Below, one piece after another: positions 1 to 5,540 of a stretch of 5,756 bases of DNA. Position numbers and translations under genes: made by a program. Below the pieces are notes generated by a model. It searched no databases. It worked only from the letters and a program-made list of their open reading frames with translations, and was not told the DNA's origin. Numbering within the stretch: position 1 is the stretch's first letter; every line of letters starts with the position of its first letter. The stretch lies in NCBI GenBank assembly GCA_023416545.1, contig JAEZHO010000291.1, positions 1 to 5,756 of the forward strand. The letters are read 5' to 3'. The DNA is from Pseudomonadota bacterium. Its GTDB lineage: Bacteria > Pseudomonadota > Alphaproteobacteria > Rhizobiales > Rhizobiaceae.

Positions 1-567
1 CCGCCGATCCTGGCGCTCGACATTGCCCGCAACGGCGGCATCGAGAACACCCGGACGATCTACAGCGGCAGCTTTTCCAAGACGCTCGCGCCCGGCCTGC
101 GCGTCGGCTATGTGGTCGCGGCCATGCCGGTCATCCGCAAGCTGGTGCTGATGAAGCAGGCGGCCGACCTGCATTCCTCGACCATCAACCAGATCGCCAT
201 CGCCCACGTGGCCGAGCGGATCTTCCCGGAGCAGGTGGCGAAGATCAGGAAGGCCTACAGCGCACGCCGCGATGCGATGCTCTCGGCACTCGAGAGATAC
301 ATGCCCGCGGGCGCCACCTGGACGAAGCCCGAGGGCGGCATGTTCGTCTGGGTCCGGCTTCCCGAGGGCATGGACGGTGCCGAGCTTCTGGCGCGCTCGA
401 TCCAGACTGAGAAGGTCGCCTTCGTGCCCGGCAAGGCCTTCTACGCGGACGGCTCGAACAACAACACGCTGCGGCTCTCCTTCTCCTGCGCCAGCGAGGA
501 GATGATCGAGGAGGGCATCCAGCGCCTCGGACGCCTGATCAGCACTGCTGTCGCCGAAGCGGCCTGA
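1..567 (+). CDS. PLP-dependent aminotransferase, fold type I (LysN/MocR-like), C-terminal part
   Basis: This frame is open from the left edge and encodes the last 188 residues of a class I/II aminotransferase; a full-length protein would be about 400 residues, so roughly the first half lies outside the window. The signature around the Schiff-base lysine is visible: SGSFSKTLAPGLRVGY, with K27 (bases 79-81) as the PLP lysine and R34 as the likely phosphate-binding arginine. Further on are KPEGGMFVWVRLP and TLRLSFS, whose R158 should bind the substrate alpha-carboxylate. This combination is typical of the 2-aminoadipate / aromatic aminotransferase group (LysN, KAT-II) and of the catalytic domain of MocR/GntR regulators. 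The N-terminus is missing, so a fused GntR DNA-binding domain cannot be excluded and the amino-acid substrate cannot be named. It acts in the cytoplasm. An internal ATG at 124 is not the real start, because the active-site lysine lies upstream of it. A perfect hairpin follows the stop codon. Confidence 0.93.
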   Translation, partial: PPILALDIARNGGIENTRTIYSGSFSKTLAPGLRVGYVVAAMPVIRKLVLMKQAADLHSSTINQIAIAHVAERIFPEQVAKIRKAYSARRDAMLSALERYMPAGATWTKPEGGMFVWVRLPEGMDGAELLARSIQTEKVAFVPGKAFYADGSNNNTLRLSFSCASEEMIEEGIQRLGRLISTAVAEAA

Positions 568-575
568 CCCGCGTC

Positions 576-612
576 TAGCGAAAGGCGCCCCGGCACGCGG
601 CGCCTTTCGCTA
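576..612 (+). terminator. Long perfect hairpin after the aminotransferase gene
   Basis: A 14-bp perfect inverted repeat has arms at 576-589 (TAGCGAAAGGCGCC) and 599-612 (GGCGCCTTTCGCTA) around a 9-nt loop. It starts 8 nt after the aminotransferase stop codon, where an intrinsic terminator is expected. No T-run follows the 3' arm, so it may instead act as an mRNA 3'-end stabiliser or give only partial termination. Being symmetrical, it could work from either strand. Confidence 0.7.
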
Positions 613-678
613 TCCACGACAGGATACCGGCCGCCAGAGGCCTACCCCCTTGCATTCTGCGGGCAGCCGGGCCGGCAG

Positions 679-707
679 TTGTAAGGCGGGGCCCCAGCGG
701 GCATAAC
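679..707 (+). promoter_or_regulatory. Possible sigma-70 promoter of the EEP gene
   Basis: TTGTAA (679-684) and CATAAC (702-707) are separated by 17 bp, each matching the consensus at 4 of 6 positions. Transcription would begin near 713, just ahead of a CCGGGA ribosome-binding-like motif at 718-723 and the ATG at 731. The match is weak and the resulting leader short, so this is tentative. Confidence 0.25.
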
Positions 708-730
708 AGGCGCTCATCCGGGAACTGGGA

Positions 731-1837
731 ATGACCGTCCGCCTCGCCACCTTCAATATCGAAAACCTCATCACCCGCTTCGATTTTTCCGGGTTTCGCA
801 ATCACTTGCGGCGCGATCGCGTCATGCGGCTCTATGACGTCGGGAGCAAGGACGCCTACGAGCAGATGGAGCAGGCGCGTGTCGTCGCCGCCACCGACGA
901 CACGCGGCAGCTTTCCGCGCTCGCCATAGCGGATGCCGACGCCGACATCCTCTGCCTGCAGGAGGTCGACAACATGCCGGCACTGCACGCCTTCGAATAC
1001 GGCTATCTGTTCCGGATGGTCGGGCACGGCTACATGCAGAAATACCTTGTCGAGGGCAATGACAGCCGCGGAATAGACGTGGCGGTGCTGATGCGCGAGA
1101 AGACGCGCCACGGGCAGCCGATCGAGATGGTCGACATCCGCAGCAATGCCATGCTCACCTATGCCGACCTCGATCTCTACAGCGAGGCCCTGGGGGAGGG
1201 CGCGAAGCCAGGCGACAAGATCTTCAAGCGGGACTGCCTGGAGCTCGATCTGAGGATCGGCGGGCGCCCGCTGACGCTCTACGTCGTGCACTTCAAGTCC
1301 ATGGGCAATTCTCGCGAGCCGGGCGACGGGCGGATCAATACGATGGCCGTGCGTTCGGCGGAGACGGCCGCCGTCCGCAGGCTCATCGAGAACCGCTTCG
1401 GCGCCGGCCATACGGCGACGAAGAATTTCGCGATCTGCGGCGACATGAACGATTACCAGGAGAAGGTCGTCGTGTCGGGAAATCGGCGCGTGGGCCACAG
1501 GTTCGACCATGTCCGCGAGGCGACGAGCGCGCTCGACGTCTTTTCGGCGGACGGCTTTGCGGTCAACCCGGTGGAGCGGCGGCCGGAACTGGACCGCTGG
1601 ACGCTCTATCACGCCCGCGGTCCCCAGGAGCAGCATCTGTGCCAGCTCGACTACATCTGGCTGTCGCCGGCGCTTGCGGCGCGCAACGCGACCACCGTGC
1701 CGGAGATCGTTCGCGGCGGACAGCCCTACCGGACGCCGTTTCCGCCGGGCCAGGAGGTCGAGCGGTTCCCGCGCACCGGCTGGGATCGCCCCAAGGCATC
1801 CGACCATTGCCCGGTGGTGATGGAGCTCAGCCTCTAG
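731..1837 (+). CDS. Endonuclease/exonuclease/phosphatase (EEP) family protein
   Basis: This 368-residue protein belongs to the DNase I/ExoIII/sphingomyelinase-like EEP superfamily, metal-dependent phosphodiesterases that cut nucleic acids or phospho-lipids. All core motifs can be read in order: TFNIENL (N9), LCLQEV (metal-binding E78), SRGIDVAVL (113-121), VVHFKS (H187), CGDMND (D238, N240), QLDYIWLS (D307) and the C-terminal ASDHCPV (D358-H359 catalytic pair). With every catalytic residue present it should be active. There is no signal peptide or membrane segment, so it is probably cytoplasmic. An insertion between E78 and H187, plus a C-terminal segment rich in P, G and R (about 324-355), makes it longer than ExoIII (about 268 residues). 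The real substrate is unknown; family membership alone does not separate DNA, RNA, nucleotide or lipid substrates. CCGGGA at 718-723 stands 7 nt before the ATG and supports this start. It is separated by hairpins or gaps from its neighbours and need not be in an operon. Confidence 0.93.
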   Translation: MTVRLATFNIENLITRFDFSGFRNHLRRDRVMRLYDVGSKDAYEQMEQARVVAATDDTRQLSALAIADADADILCLQEVDNMPALHAFEYGYLFRMVGHGYMQKYLVEGNDSRGIDVAVLMREKTRHGQPIEMVDIRSNAMLTYADLDLYSEALGEGAKPGDKIFKRDCLELDLRIGGRPLTLYVVHFKSMGNSREPGDGRINTMAVRSAETAAVRRLIENRFGAGHTATKNFAICGDMNDYQEKVVVSGNRRVGHRFDHVREATSALDVFSADGFAVNPVERRPELDRWTLYHARGPQEQHLCQLDYIWLSPALAARNATTVPEIVRGGQPYRTPFPPGQEVERFPRTGWDRPKASDHCPVVMELSL

Positions 1838-1933
1838 CGTTTCCGCAAGCCTCAACCATGGCGTCTATTGCGGGTTGCGTCAAAGCGTCGCGTCGGGCAG
1901 GTTGCGATCCATATAACTGCACAGGGATCGAAG

Positions 1934-2848
1934 ATGGCGCGCCGCTACGGGATTTACGACGTGTTCACGGATCAGGTCCTCACGGGTAACCCCCTGGCGA
2001 TCATCTTCGACGGCGACGATCTCGACGACGAGACGATGCAGGCGGTCGCCCGCGAGATGAACCTGTCGGAGACCGTCTTCGTGCGGAGGCCCGCCAACGG
2101 CGCCCACGCGGCGAGCCTGAGGATATTCACGCCGGCGCGCGAACTTCCTTTCGCGGGGCACCCGACCGTCGGCACCGCCGTGGCGCTGGCGGAGCTGCAG
2201 CGGGGCGGGGAGGGCGATCTCGATATCGTCTGCGTGCTGGAGGAAAAGGTGGGGCCGGTGCGCTGCGCCGTGCGGCTTCGGGAAGACCAGGCGAGCTTTG
2301 CGGAATTCGACCTGCCGAAAACCCCGGCCAGGGTCGACCTTCCCCTCGATATCGAGGGGATTGCCGATGCGCTCAGCCTGCAGCCGGGCGCGATCGGCTT
2401 CGAGAATCACCGTGCCTCGATGTGGAGCGCCGGGGTGCCGTTCATCATGATCCCCGTCCATGGCCGGGCCGAGGTCGACAGCCTCGATTTCGATCCGGGC
2501 CTCTGGGAGAAGGTGGCGCCCTTCGCGGAGGGTGGGCTCGCGGCGGCCTATGTCTATTGCCGCGGCGGGACCCATCACCAGGCGAAGTTCCATGCCCGCA
2601 TGTTCTCTCCGGACATGGGGATATCGGAGGATCCGGCGACCGGCTCCGCCGTTGCCGCGCTGGCCGGCGCCGTCCATCATTTCGATGCGCTGCCGGACGG
2701 CCACCATCCGTTGCTGGTGGAACAGGGCGTCCAGATGGGCCGGCCCTCCTATATCCACCTGCATATCGATGTGAAGGAAGGCCGCATCATCCGCGCCCGC
2801 ATCGGCGGCGAGGCCGTGCGCCTCGCAAGGGGGACGCTGGAGCTCTGA
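1934..2848 (+). CDS. PhzF-family isomerase/epimerase-like protein
   Basis: This 304-residue protein is a member of the PhzF (phenazine biosynthesis-like) family, which shares the two-domain fold of diaminopimelate epimerase. Seen in the sequence: the N-terminal DVFTDQVLTGNPLAII; MNLSETVFV with the catalytic-type glutamate E46; the RELPFAGHPTVGTA signature (69-82); and GISEDPATGSA (229-239) with the conserved D233. These residues correspond to those PhzF uses for acid-base chemistry. Length fits the family (about 280-300). No phenazine genes are near, so its role is more likely that of the common chromosomal PhzF-like enzymes of unknown substrate than phenazine synthesis. The ATG at 1934 is chosen because AGGGA (1923-1927) lies 6 nt upstream and homology-like sequence begins right after it; an in-frame TTG at 1868 would add 22 residues without family character. 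It lies 96 nt after the EEP gene on the same strand; no convincing terminator follows it. Confidence 0.95.
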   Translation: MARRYGIYDVFTDQVLTGNPLAIIFDGDDLDDETMQAVAREMNLSETVFVRRPANGAHAASLRIFTPARELPFAGHPTVGTAVALAELQRGGEGDLDIVCVLEEKVGPVRCAVRLREDQASFAEFDLPKTPARVDLPLDIEGIADALSLQPGAIGFENHRASMWSAGVPFIMIPVHGRAEVDSLDFDPGLWEKVAPFAEGGLAAAYVYCRGGTHHQAKFHARMFSPDMGISEDPATGSAVAALAGAVHHFDALPDGHHPLLVEQGVQMGRPSYIHLHIDVKEGRIIRARIGGEAVRLARGTLEL

Positions 2849-2901
2849 GGCCGCCGTTTTCGAGATCATTCGTGCTGTCCGAAATTATTTTGCGTTCGGT
2901 G

Positions 2902-2930
2902 CTGGACAAGCAAATCGTTCCCCTTTATAC
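2902..2930 (+). promoter_or_regulatory. Promoter of tRNA-Lys
   Basis: CTGGAC (2902-2907), 17 bp, then TTATAC (2925-2930) match the rhizobial sigma-70 form CTTGAC-N17-CTATAT at 5 of 6 and 4 of 6 positions. Transcription would begin near 2937, giving a 5' leader of about 38 nt before the tRNA. The stretch after the -10 (GCCCTC) is GC-rich, as in promoters of stable RNAs under stringent control. Confidence 0.55.
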
Positions 2931-2974
2931 GCCCTCACACACCGGCGGCGCACGGGTTGCGGCGGTCGGAGTTC

Positions 2975-3050
<76 letters not shown>

Positions 3051-3114
3051 TTTTCAAGAACTTAGCGACGATCTCATTCCCTTCATTTTACTGCTTTCCG
3101 CTTTTTTTACAGTT

Positions 3115-4155
3115 TCATTCCGTCTTCGTTCCGCGGCCGATCGCGTCGATGACCTCCTGTCCGGCCAGGTAATGCTTGCGGATGATCGATTCGGCATCGT
3201 CCTGCGAATGGCCCGAAATCTCCGATATCAGCTTGATCTTCTCGGCGTGCGACCTGTCGAGGTTCGCATAGGCGTAGGTGATCGCCGTACCGCGCAAGTC
3301 GTGGAAGGTGACGCCCTTGATCTGAAGCCGCGCCATCTCCTTCCTCCATGACGCCCTGAACCCGCTCGACGTCCAGTTCTGGCCGAACGAGTTCACGAGA
3401 ATCCGCTGTCGGTTCTTCTCTTTGGCGTCCCGCAGCACCGGCAGAATGTCGGGCGCTGCCACCACGCGCACCCGCGCCCCTGTCTTCCCCTGCTTGATTG
3501 ATACCCGCTCTCCATCGAATGCCAGTGTCGGCATCGTCAGGATGTCGGCCTGGCGCTGCATCGTCCACAGCGCGATCTGTGCGACCGTCCGGATGTGCGG
3601 TGCGGCCTCTGTGAGGAGCTTGGTCAGTTGATCGTCGGACCAGATGATATCCCGGCGCGTGCCCTCGTGCAGCCGCTCGACGCGCTCCAGCGGGTTTCGC
3701 AGGATCAACTCGTTATCCTTCGCATAGGCAAAGAGTCTCGACAGCAGCGCGATGTGCATATCTGCTGATCGTGGGGAATCGCTCATCGTATCGCGCCAGG
3801 TGAGGAAGCCCCTGCGGCTGCCCTTCGCTTCCACCGCGCCCATTGGGCAATCGCCGAACTCGAGCCGGATGGCCCCGAAGATGCGTTCGTAGTCGCGCCG
3901 CGTGGACGGGGACAGGGCCTTATAGCGGGCCGTCTTGCGATATTCGTCTATCAGCGCCCCTATGGTGCCCTCTTTGGCCGCATCCTGCTTCCGATCCTTC
4001 GTCAGGCGGACGTACTCTTGGGTGAACGCCTTCGTTCCAGGCTTCGCCATGATGCGCGGGGCGCCCTTGCCCCGCCAAGCATAATAGTAGACGACCGGCT
4101 CCTCGCCCTTCTTCCTGATCGTCACTTTATGCACGCCGACGAGCTTCCCTTCCAT
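3115..4155 (-). CDS. int: Tyrosine-type site-specific recombinase/integrase
   Basis: This 346-residue integrase would insert and excise the element at tRNA-Lys. Domains in order: an N-terminal arm-binding-like region (about 1-60, with KVTIRKKGEEPVVYYYAWRG); a core-binding SAM-like domain (about 65-165, from GTIGALIDEY); and the catalytic domain (about 170-346). The full catalytic set is present: R201 in WTMQRQADIL, K224 in KQGKTGARV, H285-x-x-R288 in TFHDLRG, H316 in EISGHSQ and the nucleophile Y329 in RKHYL. It should therefore be active. The ATG at 4155 is preferred because GGGAGA lies about 9 nt upstream and the arm domain begins at once. A GTG at 4218 would add 21 residues rich in K, R and P and lacks a good ribosome site. 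The start overlaps the end of the 68-residue gene by 29 nt, suggesting co-transcription. Its 3' end faces the tRNA. Confidence 0.97.
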   Translation of the reverse strand: MEGKLVGVHKVTIRKKGEEPVVYYYAWRGKGAPRIMAKPGTKAFTQEYVRLTKDRKQDAAKEGTIGALIDEYRKTARYKALSPSTRRDYERIFGAIRLEFGDCPMGAVEAKGSRRGFLTWRDTMSDSPRSADMHIALLSRLFAYAKDNELILRNPLERVERLHEGTRRDIIWSDDQLTKLLTEAAPHIRTVAQIALWTMQRQADILTMPTLAFDGERVSIKQGKTGARVRVVAAPDILPVLRDAKEKNRQRILVNSFGQNWTSSGFRASWRKEMARLQIKGVTFHDLRGTAITYAYANLDRSHAEKIKLISEISGHSQDDAESIIRKHYLAGQEVIDAIGRGTKTE

Positions 4156-4333
4156 TCTGCCACTTCTCCCAAGCGTTTTCCGCTTCGTTGTCTTCCTTCG
4201 GGGCGGCAGAGGATCCACGGGGCGAGAATTCGATCTCGCCGGTTGGGTGCATGATCACCCGGACGCCATGCATCGCCGCAGCGGCAGCAGCATCGGCTAT
4301 TTCCGTTTTCGTGTAAGTGCGGGCTCGGCTCAT
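4127..4333 (-). CDS. Small hypothetical protein directly upstream of the integrase (68 aa)
   Basis: This 68-residue protein begins MSRARTYTKTEIADAAAAAA and continues MHGVRVIMHPTGEIEFSP, followed by a charged, probably disordered tail (about 45-68, rich in E, K, N and R). The first part suggests one helix and then a short beta hairpin around HPTGEIEF. The general form (a TKxEI helix, then a V-x-x-HPxGEIEF strand) resembles small proteins I have seen next to integrases in rhizobial prophages, but I cannot assign a function; an excisionase or DNA-binding role is only a guess. Its ATG overlaps by ATGA the end of the doubtful frame at 4330-5148, and its 3' end overlaps the integrase start by 29 nt, so it is probably co-transcribed and translationally coupled with int. 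The ribosome site is weak. The frame also opens further upstream (to 4399), but that extension is Cys-rich and unlikely to be translated. Confidence 0.7.
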   Translation of the reverse strand: MSRARTYTKTEIADAAAAAAMHGVRVIMHPTGEIEFSPRGSSAAPKEDNEAENAWEKWQNGREARRRA

Positions 4334-5148
4334 GGGCGGTTGTCCACATTGTTTCCACAGCCTCTGACAGCCGAGGCAGCCTGAACAGCGGCCGCCCAAT
4401 CACGGGGAGTTTTGGTAGACTCCGCAGTAGATGGGCGTACACTTTCTGCATCACCAACCAATCCCGCACGCGGCGATGGAATTGGGTTACTGTGCGCGGC
4501 CGCGTGCACGCCAAGGGGAGGAGCGACTATGTCGACACCAACCTCTGCCGAAGGCCATGACGCGTCAGCCCTCTTGGAGCGCTGGGCAGCCAGGTATACG
4601 CCCTCTAGCGACACTGCAGCACGTATCGCTGCACGGACGCTTGTGATAGCGGCTACCGATCCGGAAACGGCCACCAGCACCCACTTGGAGCGAGATCTTC
4701 TCCGCTTGCTACACAAAGTGGCGCTTGAGGAGCTTAGACCGGGCAGGCCTGATCGCAGTGGTGACCCGCAGGATACCGCCGCGAACTGAACCGCCTTTGA
4801 GGGCGCGGGCGCGACATGGCTTTGATGCGGCTTCAGCCGCGGCGCGTGGGTCGGCTTGGCGGGCGGGCCCCCACCTTCGTCCTCATTGATGGCCTCCGAC
4901 GTCCGCGAAATTGCTTGTGCGCAATTACAACGTGAAGCCACTTCATCTATAAATTGCCTGTCCTGAGCAGGGGGCCCCTGATCTATCTCCTGCCTGCTTC
5001 GATCGGGACAGTTCTGCGGTTTTTCCCTAACCTGAATTGCCCGCCCGATCGGCGGGCCTTTTTGTGCTGCTCCACTGGAAAACGTGAAGGGCACGGATGG
5101 CAAAGGGCCCCGGACGTCATCGATGACATTTACCTTGCCTCTGCTCAT
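4330..5148 (-). CDS. Doubtful 272-residue frame between the HNH gene and the 68-aa gene
   Basis: For: the ATG (5148) overlaps the HNH stop as ATGA and has GGAGGA about 8 nt upstream inside the HNH gene, and the TGA (4330-4332) overlaps the ATG of the next gene as ATGA. A frame open for 272 codons is unusual across DNA that otherwise looks non-coding. Against: the protein is dominated by S, A, P, R and G with no discernible domain; GC by codon position over the first 100 codons is nearly flat (about 62, 53 and 58%); and it contains, in antisense, the well-supported + gene at 4529-4789, a promoter-like pair and an intrinsic terminator. Third-position GC is higher in codons 1-25 and 80-120, so it might be a remnant of a larger or rearranged gene, or only its first part (MSRGKVNVIDDVRGPLPSVPF) may be genuinely translated. 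I do not recognise it. Confidence 0.3.
   Translation of the reverse strand: MSRGKVNVIDDVRGPLPSVPFTFSSGAAQKGPPIGRAIQVREKPQNCPDRSRQEIDQGPPAQDRQFIDEVASRCNCAQAISRTSEAINEDEGGGPPAKPTHAPRLKPHQSHVAPAPSKAVQFAAVSCGSPLRSGLPGLSSSSATLCSKRRRSRSKWVLVAVSGSVAAITSVRAAIRAAVSLEGVYLAAQRSKRADASWPSAEVGVDIVAPPLGVHAAAHSNPIPSPRAGLVGDAESVRPSTAESTKTPRDWAAAVQAASAVRGCGNNVDNRP
4491..4508. repeat. GC-rich dyad just upstream of the 86-aa gene
   Basis: An 18-bp dyad is centred on the perfect palindrome CGCGGCCGCG (4495-4504), with matching TG and CA at its outer ends. It ends 6 nt before the ribosome binding site of the gene at 4529, a position suited to an operator. As RNA it has no room for a loop without opening central pairs, so a DNA-level role is more likely if it has one. 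Confidence 0.3.
4529..4789 (+). CDS. Small hypothetical protein, + strand (86 aa)
   Basis: The protein has 86 residues and no recognised family. It starts MSTPTSAEGHDASALLERW and is mostly helix-forming: an amphipathic stretch SALLERWAARY (13-23), a second ARIAARTLVIAA and a third HLERDLLRLLHKVALEEL, ending in a polar, probably disordered tail (about 70-86). There is no signal peptide, membrane segment or cysteine. Its strongest support is the ribosome site GGGGAGGAG (4515-4523), 5 nt before the ATG, one of the best in the window. Third-position GC (about 63%) is lower than I would expect for the backbone genes, as often in mobile DNA. It is opposed to the surrounding - strand genes and lies entirely inside a - strand frame (4330-5148); both are unlikely to be major proteins at once. 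I favour this one because its composition looks protein-like. Confidence 0.5.
   Translation: MSTPTSAEGHDASALLERWAARYTPSSDTAARIAARTLVIAATDPETATSTHLERDLLRLLHKVALEELRPGRPDRSGDPQDTAAN
4909..4926. repeat. Inverted repeat AATTGC-N6-GCAATT, operator-like
   Basis: Perfect 6-bp arms (4909-4914 and 4921-4926) are separated by 6 bp, giving centres about one helical turn apart. The right arm overlaps the -35-like TTACAA at 4925-4930. Two more copies of AATTGC follow in direct orientation at 4952-4957, next to the -10, and at 5035-5040, at the foot of the terminator. The placement suggests binding sites for a dimeric regulator. Confidence 0.35.
4925..4953 (+). promoter_or_regulatory. Promoter-like pair with a dyad in its spacer
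   Basis: TTACAA (4925-4930), 17 bp, TATAAA (4948-4953): the -10 matches the sigma-70 consensus at 5 of 6, the -35 at 3 of 6. The spacer holds the dyad TGAAG-CCA-CTTCA (4933-4945), where a bound repressor would block polymerase. Transcription would start near 4960 and run into the terminator at 5039-5063. No open frame with a ribosome site follows on the + strand, so the product would be an RNA. Confidence 0.4.
4960..5063 (+). ncRNA. Candidate small RNA of about 105 nt
   Basis: The segment lies between a promoter-like pair (4925-4953) and a strong intrinsic terminator (5039-5063) on the same strand, with no convincing open frame. It contains CAGGGG-G-CCCCTG (4968-4980), a pyrimidine-rich stretch with CTCCT (4987-4991) that resembles the anti-Shine-Dalgarno seeds of trans-acting small RNAs, and the terminator hairpin as its 3' end. 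It would be antisense to the 5' part of the doubtful frame 4330-5148 and could repress whatever is translated from there. No known RNA family is recognised. The alternative is that this is simply the 3' untranslated region and terminator of the 86-aa gene. Confidence 0.35.
5039..5063 (+). terminator. Intrinsic terminator, + strand
   Basis: Perfect 7-bp arms GCCCGCC (5039-5045) and GGCGGGC (5051-5057), with the 5-nt loop CGATC, are followed by C and five T (5059-5063). This is a textbook rho-independent terminator for + strand transcription. It lies 250 nt after the stop of the 86-aa gene and about 80 nt after the promoter-like pair, so it ends either that mRNA or a small RNA. It also protects the - strand operon from antisense transcription. 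Confidence 0.8.
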
Positions 5149-5540
5149 GGCTGCCGTCCTCCGACGATTTTGCCCGTCCGGCGGTCAACGACCGTGCCGT
5201 CCATCAGGCGCTTGAACCTTCTGTTGGAGAGCGACGACTTCGGTTTCGTGATGCCGAGGTGCTTCTTGCGGGTGCGGTTGCACTTGCCGCGCACTTTGGC
5301 TTCGGCTGCCGTCTTGCGCTTATGCGCCGCGGATTCCACAGCCTGAAGATTGCTCTCGGCGTTGGCGCCGCCCAGCCAGAGCGGCACGATGTGGTCGTAT
5401 TCGACCTTGACGCCTGGGCCGAGCTCGACGCCGGTCAGCGCACAGCGGTTGCTCTGGCGCGCCCTTATGCGATCCTTGACACGATCCGGCGGCATACTGT
5501 CATCGGTTCGGCCGACCCATTCCGACACGCTCCTAGCCAT
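5145..5540 (-). CDS. HNH endonuclease
   Basis: The 131-residue protein has a clear HNH nuclease domain (about 15-80): SNRCALTGVEL, then VEYDHIVPLWLGGANAESNLQAV and AAHKRKTAAE. The beta-beta-alpha-metal residues are D49-H50, N64 and H73; the usual leading motif is reduced to a single cysteine, C33. The C-terminal third is strongly basic (KVRGKCNRTRKKHLG, RRFKRL) and likely contacts DNA. In phages such small HNH proteins often lie near terminase genes and help in packaging or nicking; no terminase is visible here, so the role is open (nicking, packaging or homing). The start at 5540 is set by GGGAGG 6 nt upstream, and it overlaps the 36-aa gene by 8 nt. Its stop overlaps the next ATG as ATGA, with a GGAGGA inside its own end, implying further translation downstream. 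Confidence 0.95.
   Translation of the reverse strand: MARSVSEWVGRTDDSMPPDRVKDRIRARQSNRCALTGVELGPGVKVEYDHIVPLWLGGANAESNLQAVESAAHKRKTAAEAKVRGKCNRTRKKHLGITKPKSSLSNRRFKRLMDGTVVDRRTGKIVGGRQP

Larger units (their letters stand above)
4790..5144. other. Probable non-coding control region of the element
   Basis: If the doubtful - strand frame is set aside, this 355-nt stretch holds no gene. Its first 120 nt (4790-4908) are GC-rich and show no feature I can support. The rest carries two dyads, a promoter-like pair, four copies of AATTGC and an intrinsic terminator, described separately. The last 80 nt (5064-5144) lead into the HNH 3' end with nothing clear. Confidence 0.4.

Noticed and set aside
575..1855. 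Open - strand frame of 426 codons opposite the EEP gene
   Set aside because: It is antisense to a gene with a full set of EEP motifs, and its composition (R, A, H and D rich, with no domain) is typical of the complement of GC-rich coding DNA.
1912..1917. TATAAC as a -10 element for the PhzF gene
   Set aside because: No acceptable -35 lies 16-18 bp upstream, and the start point would fall on the ribosome binding site.
1880..2869. Open - strand frame of 329 codons opposite the PhzF gene
   Set aside because: Same reasoning: the + strand frame carries the PhzF signatures, while this one has no recognisable domain or ribosome site.
2879..2899. CCGAA/TTCGG inverted repeat as terminator of the PhzF gene
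   Set aside because: Only 5 bp with an 11-nt loop and no T-run after it; too weak to call.
3102..3108. Run of seven T after the tRNA as an intrinsic terminator
   Set aside because: No hairpin precedes it; it may be only AT-rich junction sequence.
4122..4514. - strand 130-codon frame overlapping the 68-aa gene
   Set aside because: It competes with a better-placed frame, has no good ribosome site, and its second half is clearly a shifted reading of the 68-aa gene.
4954..5346. + strand 130-codon frame crossing the terminator and the HNH gene
   Set aside because: It runs through a strong intrinsic terminator, is antisense to the HNH gene and lacks a ribosome site.
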